This document shows, piece by piece, positions 10,184 through 20,200 of a stretch of 56,378 nucleotides of DNA. The stretch covers positions 1-56,378 of the forward strand of contig JANBVI010000046.1 of NCBI GenBank assembly GCA_024239075.1, read 5' to 3'. Position 1 is the first letter of the stretch. The number at the start of each line of letters is the position of its first letter. Origin of the DNA: Fischerella sp. CENA71 (GTDB taxonomy: Bacteria; Cyanobacteriota; Cyanobacteriia; Cyanobacteriales; Nostocaceae). The position numbers and the translations under genes were made by a program. Below the pieces are notes generated by a model. It did not search any database and was not told the DNA's origin. It saw only the letters and a program-made list of their open reading frames with translations.

Positions 10184-12028
10184 TCAAATTTTCGCTGAGA
10201 CAGCACTAATTTTTTTTTGATCAAAATTACTGTTTAACTCACCTTGAGAAAGTTGATTTTCTTGAGTAAATTCTTCAGGTATCCAAGGTTGTAATTCGGG
10301 GCGATATTGATAGTTTTTAAATTCTTGCCGCATCTTCTCAATTGAACTATTGTCAGATAATCCTTTCTTGATTTGGAAGCGATAAATTAACTCTAGGAGC
10401 GCCCATTGGCCCGATACAGTTAAGAGTCGGAAGAAATGATACAAATGTCTTGGATTTAAGCAACCAGCTAAACCAAAACTTTTCCATTGAAACAATGCAT
10501 ACCAAATCGCAGCATTAAAGAAGTTAGATTTGACGCCAGCAAACACATTGCATCGTAGAGGCTCAAATTTAGTATTCTCTAGAAAATCATCGAAATATTT
10601 AGGTGTATGATATCCTCCAAATAACTGATCTGCTCGATAAAGATCCATTAATCCAATATTTGCTCCTTGATTTACCAACTGCTGAAATTCTTTAAATAGA
10701 TCAATCCAAAATCCTCCTATATTTTTGTAGCTAAGTTTCAAATACATGTTGGTAAATTCTGGATTCAAATGCCACTTTCCTGCATAAGTTGGTACGTGAA
10801 TACTGAACCACCACATCCAGTCGAGATAAATACGCCAACTCATCAGACTTGCATGACCTAGCTGTTTAGCATGATCATAGTAGACATGGTTAATCAAGTT
10901 GTGATAATAGAGATTAAACTCATTGTAAGCAGAACGTTTTTTATCTACATCTGCTTCACCTGCGATTTTTGCTCGAATAATTTCCGTAACACTTTCGATT
11001 GCAAATGCTAATAAAGTAGTTTCAATACAATAGAAACCACCAAAGAAAGAAGCAGAATTACCAATGACATACCAATTATCTTCAGAGAAAAGTTTTTTAC
11101 TTTTATAAGCAATTCTTGGCATGTAATGAAAATCAACGATTTCACCACTATCAATGAGTTGATAAACAAGTTTATGATTAGCTTGCATAAATGCAAGGAA
11201 TTTCTCCTGTGTATCAATTCCCTCAGCTGGTAATACTTCATGATAATGAACAATACCCACAGAAAGTTCTCTTGATGGAATATCAGTGGGAGTCATCCAT
11301 AACCAATGACCATAGCCAAAATAATGATTAGTGGAATAGTAACGGCTAGTAGATGTTTCATTTGGGCTATAACCATCATGGAAGATGGTGCGATTCACAT
11401 TTTTTACTCGCAACCATGCTGTACCATTATTCAATCCACAAAGATGTTGTGGCCCAAGCAGAAGATTATCCGTTTTACGTCCAATAATAAATTGACGACC
11501 AGCACCATCAACAACATAATCGGCTTTCAGTGCTATTTCTTGATCAGCGACTTGAATTTTAACAATATTAACAGCATCACCCTCAGTTAACTCTACATCA
11601 ACCACAGAACCTTTGTAGACAATGGCTCCCATGGCTTCATTCATGAGCACTAAATCCTGCTCAAATTTAGTACGATTAATTTGATAAGAAGCAATCGAAA
11701 GTTGTCGGTTACACCAAATATGATAGTAATCGTCTAAAGTCGTAGTTTGATCTGGACGCTTGGGCCAATGAAAACTCAATGTAGACCTGAGAATGTGGTT
11801 TTCAATTAAGTAATCATGAAGCCCTAATTCCTTACAAAAAAATAAATCGGCAATTTCAATTGTGGAATCGTTAATGGCAGGTTCATTTTCTAATTCTTGT
11901 GCAGGCAAATCAACCAGAGCTACTTTGATATTAGGAATGTTCAGCATTAGGTGGCGAGCTTGGCTTAAACCTGCCAAAGTTGTACCTAGAATTACAACAT
12001 CGTATTTTAATGATTGAGTGGTGTACAT
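10184..12028 (-). CDS. Divergent FAD-dependent halogenase/monooxygenase-like protein
   Basis: The 614-residue protein has an N-terminal Rossmann start (YDVVILGTTLAGLSQARHL) in which the usual GxGxxG reads G15-T-T-L-A-G20. The region where halogenases have G-E-S/A reads N-D-S-T-I (53-57). The later motif W242-L-W244-M-T-P247 resembles the W-x-W-x-I-P motif of the tryptophan-halogenase superfamily, and VVDGAGRQFIIG and WYVIGNSASFFGGFYCIET match FAD-contacting segments. About 230 C-terminal residues are rich in Trp, Tyr and Phe. It may halogenate, hydroxylate or desaturate the polyene, or have lost catalysis. It follows the PKS gene on the same strand. Confidence 0.7.
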   Translation of the reverse strand: MYTTQSLKYDVVILGTTLAGLSQARHLMLNIPNIKVALVDLPAQELENEPAINDSTIEIADLFFCKELGLHDYLIENHILRSTLSFHWPKRPDQTTTLDDYYHIWCNRQLSIASYQINRTKFEQDLVLMNEAMGAIVYKGSVVDVELTEGDAVNIVKIQVADQEIALKADYVVDGAGRQFIIGRKTDNLLLGPQHLCGLNNGTAWLRVKNVNRTIFHDGYSPNETSTSRYYSTNHYFGYGHWLWMTPTDIPSRELSVGIVHYHEVLPAEGIDTQEKFLAFMQANHKLVYQLIDSGEIVDFHYMPRIAYKSKKLFSEDNWYVIGNSASFFGGFYCIETTLLAFAIESVTEIIRAKIAGEADVDKKRSAYNEFNLYYHNLINHVYYDHAKQLGHASLMSWRIYLDWMWWFSIHVPTYAGKWHLNPEFTNMYLKLSYKNIGGFWIDLFKEFQQLVNQGANIGLMDLYRADQLFGGYHTPKYFDDFLENTKFEPLRCNVFAGVKSNFFNAAIWYALFQWKSFGLAGCLNPRHLYHFFRLLTVSGQWALLELIYRFQIKKGLSDNSSIEKMRQEFKNYQYRPELQPWIPEEFTQENQLSQGELNSNFDQKKISAVSAKI

Positions 12029-12098
12029 AAAAGTATCTTCTGTTTTGATGGGTGGGAAGTGACGCGGAGATTAGTACTCTGTCAAGTCAACTTTATGG

Positions 12099-12164
12099 GT
12101 TTGTAGTGAGCAGCTCTAGCCCTAAAACTAGTTATGAAAGAGGGCTAAAGCCCTGACTACAAAC
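12099..12164. repeat. Palindromic dispersed repeat, copy 2
   Basis: Inverted ends (GTTTGTAGTGAG and CTGACTACAAAC) enclose an internal inverted pair (CTCTAGCCCTAAA and AGGGCTAAAG). It sits in the 161-bp gap between the PKS gene and the flavoprotein gene, where it could act as a processing or attenuation structure. Confidence 0.65.
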
Positions 12165-12189
12165 ACCGTATAATTCGTGTGGCGCACTA

Positions 12190-15100
12190 CTAAAGCGCAA
12201 GTACAGCAGCTGGCTTTGCAGATGTCTCGACAAGAGCATTGAATAACTCTTGTGGCCAAGGAGTGGCTATAGGAGTACCATCAGCAAGGTGCTTAATCCA
12301 TAACACTTCTTGTTGTCCAACATGCAGTTTTTCTGTAGTACCGTCTTGCAGTTCGCGGAAAAATTCTAAATTGAATGTAGCTCCACACTCTGAAACAGAC
12401 TCTACATAAAGAAGAACACGAATCTTATCGAAAGGCATTGCTTCTCGTAAATAATTCATTTGGCTGTAAAGACAAATCATTTCTCCTTGAGACTGAGAAC
12501 TCAGTAAGTAATCAGGAGCAACTGAGTAAAGAAAGAGGTCTAAAATTCGACCTTGCCAAATGAAATAGTTGCTGTAGTAGATATTACCGACTAAGTTTGA
12601 TTCTTCTAAGGTCGTTTGGAAGAGTTCAGACTTGATTAATCTGCCTCGACGATTATCGTCTGAAGAAGCATGATAAATTACATTGCCAGAATTTAGTTGA
12701 GACAGAGATGCAGGTAGTATTGGCAGAGATGGAAACGTTGATTGTTTGAGATTGAGAGTAGCTGGTTGTTTAGCACCAAATTCTTGCAAATATTCTTGGA
12801 AGTATTTGGGAAATAGTTGAGATGAAGCTGTTCCATTACTACCTTTATGTACCCAAGTTGCTTTGACTTCAGCAATTGCCAAACGCTCTAGAGAATTATT
12901 CGGCAATACTTTACAAAACTCAATGTAGGTAGCAAAAGCGGAACCGACTACATCACCTAGCCAGCAGCGTGCTTGGATGGTATCGTAGGCAGTTGCTTCG
13001 CCCACTACTCGCAAGCTCACAGTTTTAGTCAATAAACTCCAATCACCATCTTGAAAATCTGTCAACATCTGTGAAGCAATACTTTTCATTGGTAGTTCGC
13101 GGATTTTTCCGACCCAATTGAAGTATTGTGAAAAGTATACATGGCGACTGATACTAGCGCTTTCTCTCAAGCTGACTTGAAAACTTTGTTCAAAAACTGG
13201 TTGTTCTTGAGGACCATTGTCCTTAGCAATACTTAACGTTGATGAGCGCTCTGTTGAATTTGTTTTTTCTTGAGATTGAGAAACAACGATGGCAATCATT
13301 CTTTGTGGAGGACGAGTCAACTTCACAGGTATGGTAATGACGTAATAGTCTCCAGAAGAAGTTTGACTTGCTAGTAGTACTGCATCTTTCTGTTTGGCTA
13401 CGAGTCTAAAGTTTGGTTGCGCTTGGTCAGTAACATTGAGGATAGCTTCAACTGCTGACCAGATACGAGTTCTAGCTGTGTCTGTTGTGTCTCCCTGCTG
13501 AATTAATTGATTTAGTAGTGGACGGTAAGAGTTACTTAGCTGACTTATTTCATCATCTTCTGATTGGTCTAGGACTGGTTGAATGTGACATCCTTGGGGA
13601 TGTTCTCCGACTGTGCATAGATAGTAGCGATCGCAACCAGACAAAGATAAATAGATGGCATTTGAACTATTTTCTTTGAACGTAAATTTTCCACTAGCAA
13701 GTGCTGCTTCAAAATCAAAGTCTACTTCCTCTTGTGGTTTTAACCCCAACATCTGCAACGCCTGAGTTACAAGCGAATGCTTTTGCTGTTGTTCGTGTTG
13801 AGGAGCGTACGCGAGATTAACTGTTGGTTGATTGATCCCAAATCCAGGAAAGGTAGTATTGAACAATTTTTGCAGATGACTGCGATCGCGAGCTTCAGGA
13901 GCAGCTAATTCAACTGCTGTGGGATTTTCTGGGTGTTCTTCCAAAATACGCAGACGATAACCAGTAATTCGCTCTACGATATATCCCTGTTCATCAAAAG
14001 CCACAACCTCACTGATATACTCACGTCCTTCTAGTTTTTGTAAAACAACATTAACGATCCTTGATGATTCCTGTGCATTCGGATTGGGGAATAATTCAAT
14101 CTGGTCAATTTGTACAGGTAAACAAATGTGCTTGGGAATGGTTAGTTGTACAGATTGCAGCAAAACATCCCGGAAATAGGGATCACCTAAGAGAATATAA
14201 CTATCTTGACCAGGAGCAAAACTATCTGCTACAAGCTCAGTTACAGAACTAACATAAGAACGGAAAACACTAGTTTTTTCGTTCAGCGAAAAGATACTAC
14301 CCATCCGTTGGAAACGCGTACCCTGGAAAAGTAAATCTCCGTACAGGTCTTTGAGAGGTTCTATATCTAGTGGTTGACCCAATTCCAACGGCGTTTTTGC
14401 TGTTTGTGTTGGCTGACCCAGAACTAGAGTAGCAGCAAAATGATCAGAGGTAAAACCGCTTTGCTCAGTACGGATTCCGACTTTGACTCGTGTTTCTCCA
14501 TAGGCGTTAACTTCCAAAACCTCAGCATGAAGCTCAATTTCCGTTCCGTCTGTAGGATGAACAACTATAGGACGCCTTAAAGAAATATCTTCAAGCCGTA
14601 AAATTGCAGGCTGTTGTTGACCAGTGACATAAGCAGTAACTTGTGTCATCGCTTCCAAACCAAATACAGTCGGGAAGAGGTATGAACCACGCCAGACGTG
14701 ATCCTGAACATAAAGATCTCGTTCTAAGCTCAAACGAGTTCGAGTCACTAATTCTACACAGGGTTCCACATAAAGCACTTGATCAACAAACCGAAGTCCT
14801 GTTGAGAATGGTAAATTTACAGGAGACCAAGTATCTAGACCGCCTAATCTAGCAGCGATCACAACTTGTGAGACTCCAGGATCGTAACTAAACAATTTGA
14901 GAAAGCGATCGACACCTTCTTGGGTAGGAATAGCACCAATACCCATACGTTCTAGATTTTTGACGCTACCCATGCGCGCACCCATACCAACTTCACCCCA
15001 AACACTGTAAGCTAAGGAGATAGTTTGAGTTGTAGGATATTTGTTTGCAAAGTCCTGAAACAGAAGTGCTAGAGACTCATTTGCAAAAGCATACCACGCA

Positions 15101-17253
15101 TTACCAGGCATTCCCGTGACTCCAATTATGGAGCTAAAAGCAACCAAAAGTTTTGGAGGATTTTCAGCTAAAGCTTGTAAAAGATTGTAAGCTCCAAGAA
15201 GTTTTGGTGACACTTCAACCACAGCTTCATCAATCTTGACCTGTTCTACTCGACGCGGCTTATTTAGACCTGCACCATGAACAACTCCTGTAATTGTGCC
15301 TAATTCGTCAGTAATTTTTGTCACTAACTGAGATACAACTTCAGCGTTAGTAATGTCACAAGAGTAATAACGACAAGTTAATCCTTGCTCGGCAAACCTT
15401 TCTAAGGTACGTGTAATCTCGTTTGTACCATCTTTAGGAGCAGGAGAACTGCCAACTAAAGCCATTTTGGTACCAGTGAACTGAGCAAGAGCTAACGCAC
15501 ATTCCGCAGTAATACCCTTTGCTCCTCCAGTCACAAGGATGACATCATCTTTTGACCAAGAAATTGCTCGTTGAGTATAGCTATTTGGCTGTTGAAGACG
15601 GTGTTGAGGTACTAGGCGTACTAAATTAGCGTCATAGCCAACCGTAGATATAGGTGCGTTTCCTGATACTTCACCTATTACCAAGCTTGCAGCAGAGCTA
15701 GCCTCAATTTCTGGAGCTAAGTCTACTACCCGAACTCGCACATCTGGTCGCTCAAAATGTAAACTGCGAGCAAACGCAGCAGCGCAACAGACATCTGGAG
15801 CAATTGTTTGCAAATCGTTCCCAAAACGACCACCACCAAATTGTACGTATGCAATGCAAGTATGAGCATCTTTCTTCGCAATTGTGGCAATGCTTTGTAG
15901 ACGTTCTACCATTGATTTGATTGGTAGAGGCGATCGCTGTTCTTGAGAGCTTGTTTGCGGTAAAATCGCAAAATAATGAGAGAAATCTTTTGGTAAAGAT
16001 TGTTCGTTAGCAAAAATTTGCTGGTAAGTGACTTGCTCAACTTGCGCCCCAAAACCGAGGAGTTGATTGCTCAAAGCACTGACTACTGGGTTTTCTACAA
16101 CATCAGCAACAACTAAGACTCTAGCTTGAGACCAGTTTTCTGTTGTTTGTGGAGCAGATGCTTGAGCTACATACTCAACAGCAAAATTTCTCACCCAGTT
16201 AAAACTTTGTTGAGAGTTAGTGGCAGATGCTTGAGGAGTCTTTGCTGCTGTTGCAACTGGAGCAGGCGCTCGATTAACTTTTGGTTCAGGATTTTTGGCT
16301 TTTTCAAAAACTGCTGCAACATCAGCTAAAGTTGAATTGGCTAACGCAGAAGCGTCTATTTGACCTCCAATACCAAATTGTTTAGCCGCAGTAGCAATAA
16401 ATTCCGCAGCTTTTATAGAATCTAGATTCAAATCATCTAGTAAGCGTAGCTCCAAAGATAAGGTTTCTTGAGGGAAGCCTGTTTTTTCTTCAACTAGCTT
16501 TAAAAGCAGTTGCGTTAAGTCAACCGACTCCTGTACAGACTCTGTACTTGCAGATATTTGTTTTGTTGAAGCCGATAGTGTATTCTCCTCCTCCGGCATA
16601 GCAGAGCGAATAACTGTTGCTATTTCTTGTAAAGTGGAGTTATTCAAAGAAGAAGAGTCAATTGTCCCAACAACACCAAATTTTCTGGCAGCAGTAGTGA
16701 CTAATTCACTGGCTTTAATGGAATCTAAATTTAAATCGTCTAAAAGTTTTGCTTCTGGGGTAACGATTTCTTTTGGATATCCGGTTTGCTGAACTACTAA
16801 ATCTACTAAAACAGTTTCAACATCTGGGGTATCCTGACGAGAATTAGCTGTTTGAGTAACTTCCTCTCTATCGATTACAGCAGTGTTGGAGTGATGCTTG
16901 CCATTGGTAGAAGCCGTACCATTACCATTGTGAGTAGCTATTCCATTAGTTTTAGCCTTACCATTGCCATTACCGTTGTGAGCAGCTACCCCGTTAGTTT
17001 TACCCTTACCGTTACCATTGCCATTACCGTTGGTAATAGGTAAACCACTAGAGAGCTTTTTAGAATTGTGATTACCGTTACCGTTTCCATTGAGGATAAC
17101 CGGGTTATGCCGATTTCTCAAGTGTGGCAAACTTTGTAAATCGGCGCGGATGACTTTAGCTAAAAATGAACTACGTTGGGAAAAGTAACTCGATAGAAAC
17201 TCAATTAGCTCTTCTCTTGGCAAAGAGTTTGACGAATGACTGGAGTTATGCAT
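12190..17253 (-). CDS. Type I iterative PKS, ACP-ACP-KR-DH with dead PPTase-like segment and two hot-dog domains
   Basis: The 1687-residue protein shows, in order: a docking-like helix (13-43); an Asn/Gly linker (about 55-120); ACP1 (LDDLNLD177-S178) and ACP2 (LD278-S279); KR (VTGGAKG at 574-580, SS at 707-708, Y721); and DH with H852-V-W-R-G856 plus xxxxP861 and a second half with D1029-V-L-L-Q1033. A segment at about 1195-1275 recalls the PPTase domain of enediyne PKSs but has G-C-H-I-Q for G-x-D-x-E and W-S-A-V-E-A for WxxKEA. Two hot-dog domains follow (about 1355-1475 and 1535-1660); the second has N-L-V-G-N-I-Y-Y-S-N-Y-F, like enediyne-type thioesterases. The KS-AT gene ends 5 bp upstream, so the two proteins probably form one split synthase. 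A hgl- or PUFA-type synthase is the main alternative. Confidence 0.88.
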   Translation of the reverse strand: MHNSSHSSNSLPREELIEFLSSYFSQRSSFLAKVIRADLQSLPHLRNRHNPVILNGNGNGNHNSKKLSSGLPITNGNGNGNGKGKTNGVAAHNGNGNGKAKTNGIATHNGNGTASTNGKHHSNTAVIDREEVTQTANSRQDTPDVETVLVDLVVQQTGYPKEIVTPEAKLLDDLNLDSIKASELVTTAARKFGVVGTIDSSSLNNSTLQEIATVIRSAMPEEENTLSASTKQISASTESVQESVDLTQLLLKLVEEKTGFPQETLSLELRLLDDLNLDSIKAAEFIATAAKQFGIGGQIDASALANSTLADVAAVFEKAKNPEPKVNRAPAPVATAAKTPQASATNSQQSFNWVRNFAVEYVAQASAPQTTENWSQARVLVVADVVENPVVSALSNQLLGFGAQVEQVTYQQIFANEQSLPKDFSHYFAILPQTSSQEQRSPLPIKSMVERLQSIATIAKKDAHTCIAYVQFGGGRFGNDLQTIAPDVCCAAAFARSLHFERPDVRVRVVDLAPEIEASSAASLVIGEVSGNAPISTVGYDANLVRLVPQHRLQQPNSYTQRAISWSKDDVILVTGGAKGITAECALALAQFTGTKMALVGSSPAPKDGTNEITRTLERFAEQGLTCRYYSCDITNAEVVSQLVTKITDELGTITGVVHGAGLNKPRRVEQVKIDEAVVEVSPKLLGAYNLLQALAENPPKLLVAFSSIIGVTGMPGNAWYAFANESLALLFQDFANKYPTTQTISLAYSVWGEVGMGARMGSVKNLERMGIGAIPTQEGVDRFLKLFSYDPGVSQVVIAARLGGLDTWSPVNLPFSTGLRFVDQVLYVEPCVELVTRTRLSLERDLYVQDHVWRGSYLFPTVFGLEAMTQVTAYVTGQQQPAILRLEDISLRRPIVVHPTDGTEIELHAEVLEVNAYGETRVKVGIRTEQSGFTSDHFAATLVLGQPTQTAKTPLELGQPLDIEPLKDLYGDLLFQGTRFQRMGSIFSLNEKTSVFRSYVSSVTELVADSFAPGQDSYILLGDPYFRDVLLQSVQLTIPKHICLPVQIDQIELFPNPNAQESSRIVNVVLQKLEGREYISEVVAFDEQGYIVERITGYRLRILEEHPENPTAVELAAPEARDRSHLQKLFNTTFPGFGINQPTVNLAYAPQHEQQQKHSLVTQALQMLGLKPQEEVDFDFEAALASGKFTFKENSSNAIYLSLSGCDRYYLCTVGEHPQGCHIQPVLDQSEDDEISQLSNSYRPLLNQLIQQGDTTDTARTRIWSAVEAILNVTDQAQPNFRLVAKQKDAVLLASQTSSGDYYVITIPVKLTRPPQRMIAIVVSQSQEKTNSTERSSTLSIAKDNGPQEQPVFEQSFQVSLRESASISRHVYFSQYFNWVGKIRELPMKSIASQMLTDFQDGDWSLLTKTVSLRVVGEATAYDTIQARCWLGDVVGSAFATYIEFCKVLPNNSLERLAIAEVKATWVHKGSNGTASSQLFPKYFQEYLQEFGAKQPATLNLKQSTFPSLPILPASLSQLNSGNVIYHASSDDNRRGRLIKSELFQTTLEESNLVGNIYYSNYFIWQGRILDLFLYSVAPDYLLSSQSQGEMICLYSQMNYLREAMPFDKIRVLLYVESVSECGATFNLEFFRELQDGTTEKLHVGQQEVLWIKHLADGTPIATPWPQELFNALVETSAKPAAVLAL
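16885..17095. repeat. In-frame minisatellite coding an Asn-Gly linker
   Basis: Short tandem units of the CCATTAC/CCGTTAC kind (plus strand) encode repeated N-G-N-G, K-T-N-G and A-H-N-G-N-G blocks at about residues 53-122 of the PKS protein. Unit lengths are multiples of three, so copy number could vary without frameshift. It likely makes a flexible tether between the docking helix and ACP1. Confidence 0.8.
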
Positions 17254-17258
17254 GATTT

Positions 17259-20200
17259 TTATTTACCCTCATTTTCTCCGTTGTTGGATGCCATAATCGG
17301 TAGACTTTCCAAGTCAGCTTGAATCAGGTTGGCTAAAAATGAACCACGTTCAGCAAAGTAATTGGATAGCATAGATTCCAACTCTTCTTCTATTTGCCAA
17401 GGACGTGCTAAATCTGAGCGCTGTTCTGGTTCATATTCAGCGTTGAGGATTTGTCTCATTTCCAGCAAATCTCCAGCAGTTAGCATATCGGAAAATGGTT
17501 TTGCAGGAGGAATTTGCAGAGGACGTTCACAGGGATTTTCGATGAAAACACGTTGAGAAGTTGGAATGAAAGCACGTACAAGTCGGTTTTCGTAAAGTGC
17601 ATTCCATTTAATTTCACCACCATGAATAAAGAAACTACCTAAAAAGGTGTTGAGGTCTTCATCACGGTCTGGCTTTGATTCTAAAGGAAAGCACTGGGGT
17701 TGTTGCTGTTCAGTTATGGTATTAACTAGATTAGAAAGCACTTTACCAGGGCCGACTTCTACCATGAGATCACATTTTGATGCGATCGCTTTGACTGTGG
17801 AAATAAAATCTACTTGAGAAACGACCTGCTGAGAAAAATGTTCACGCATATTTAGTCCAGGCTGGACTAACTGACCATTCACACTGGAGAATAATTCTAC
17901 GGAAGTTGCTTTTAGTTCCTGGGGAATTGGTGCATTTGCTTGTAGATATTCCGCAGCTTTGGAGACAAGCTGAGAATGAAAAGCGTTACTAACTGGTAAA
18001 ACAGTGGTTTGAATATTTTGGTCAGCAGCAAGCTTGACAACAGCTTCCACACTAGAACTCTCGCCAGAGATCACAGTCTGTTTTGGACTGTTGATATTTG
18101 CCACTACTACGTAACCATCTACTTGTTGTATTAGCTGTGTCGCAACTTCCGAGGAGCAACCGAGACTAGCCATAATTCCAGCATTATCATTAGACGCAGA
18201 CATCGCCTGTCCTCGCACTGCTGCTAAACAAAGCAAGGATTTTTCGTCAAATGCTCCAGCCGCGGCGAATGCACTCAGCTCACCAAGACTATGACCACCG
18301 ACTGCTACAGGTTGAATACCAAGACGTTCGAGATAATGCTTCCACAATAGGGAAACAAGACAAATAGCTGGTTGAGCAACTTCAGTTTGTGCTAGCTGTT
18401 TTGACCATGTTTGTAGCTGTTCTGCATCCACAGCACGCTCTAGAAAACGATAAATCAATTCACTAACTGGCTTAACTCCTAATTCCTCCAGATATGTATT
18501 TGCTTGGTTAACTATTTCTCTGGTCCAGTCGTAGCGTTCTACAAGTACACGAGCCATATTTAACTTTTGTGAACCCTGACCAGGAAACAGAAAAGCAACT
18601 CGGCTGCGTTTGACGTTATTCGAGATCCAGATTTCTTTTTGAGGAGAAACAACCACCTCTCCAACAGCTGGAGGTGTATCGTTGAGCATTTGTTCGAGTT
18701 GTTTAAGGCCCTGAATCAATTCTTCTGGCGTACCAGCAATGACAGCAGCCCGGACTGGTTGTTGAGATTTGATTTCATTGGCAAGTTTTGCTGCTAAATC
18801 CAGAAGTTCAGCGATACTGATTCCTGCTGCTATGTCTCTGACGGCTTGAGTACGTTCAAGCAAAGCTTCAACAGAAACCGCACTCATAACAAATAATTCT
18901 GTATTTTGGTGAGAAACTAGCAGTGCTTGTTCAGCTATCGACGGTTTTAGGCGGGGTGTAGGAGCATCTCCAGATTCAATAGTTATGTGACAATTGATAC
19001 CTCCAAATCCCATCCCAGAAACACCTGCTCGAATCTTGTCTGTTTGGTTGCGGACTTCTCCCTGGATAATCGGGTAAACAGACAAAGCAGATTTTTCCAA
19101 TACTGGATTTAGTTCTTGACAGCCTGCGGTTGGAGGTAGGATTCGCTGGTTAACACCCATAACCGCCTTAATAAAGCCACCTACGCCTGAAGCTGCTTTG
19201 GTATGTCCCACCAAGGATTTGAAGGAAGTTATACCGATCGTACGAGGTTTTACTTCACCTTCCATACTCATGGCTAGTGCAACAGCATCTAGTTCTGTGC
19301 GATCGCCCAGAGGTGTACCAGTACCATGTCCTTCTATAAAATCAACGCTGTGTAAACTATAACCTGCTCTATCATAGGCACGACGAATTGCTTTTGCTTG
19401 ACCAGTTTTAGAAGGTGCTGTAATTCCACCTTTACCATCAGATGAAATTCCCCAACCATTGATTACTGCATAGATATAATCTCCATTTGCTTGAGCATCT
19501 TCTAAACGTTTGAGAACCACAAAACCACAGCCTTCACCAGGAATAAAGCCATTGGCGCGGCGATCATAAACGTTCATGTCTTGGGTAGCAAGCGCACCAG
19601 CTTTAGCAAATCCAATTAATTCAAATGTGTCTAAGCTGACATCTACACCTCCGGCTAATGCCAAGTCAAGGTCGCCGTTAGTTAAAGCTGTAGCAGCTGT
19701 TGCTATGGCGATGAGAGAAGAAGCGCAGGCTCCATCTACAGTATATCCACCACCATCAAAGTTATAAAAATTGCAAACACGACCAGCAATAGTATTGGAA
19801 AGACCAGCAGCTAGTGCATCCTCAGTTACTGGTGGGAATACAGACTTATAAACTTCCTCCATTGTCTCTAAAAGGGTTTCCACAATTCCTTGTGGTAAAC
19901 CTTTTACTTGTGCAGATACACGCAGGACTTTCTGCACATATGGCCAGCGTAATCGAATTGAACTGGCTCGTGATTGCTCTCCTGTTAAAGTATTTCCGAG
20001 AATAACTCCTGTGCGATCAGTAGGAACACTATCACGAGTATATCCAGCATCTTTTAAAGCTTTATCAGCGACTTCTAGAGCTAACCAATGGACAATATCA
20101 GTATGCTCAAAAGTTTTTTTGGGAATTCGCTTACCCATCCAGTCAAATTCAAAACCATCTATTACACCTGCACGTGTACCGTAGGTTTTGTCTGGTGCTA

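Noticed and set aside
9119-19767. Several plus-strand open frames of 60-95 codons inside asnB, flavoprotein and PKS genes
   Set aside because: They are antisense to long, well-supported coding regions and show no domain or start signals.
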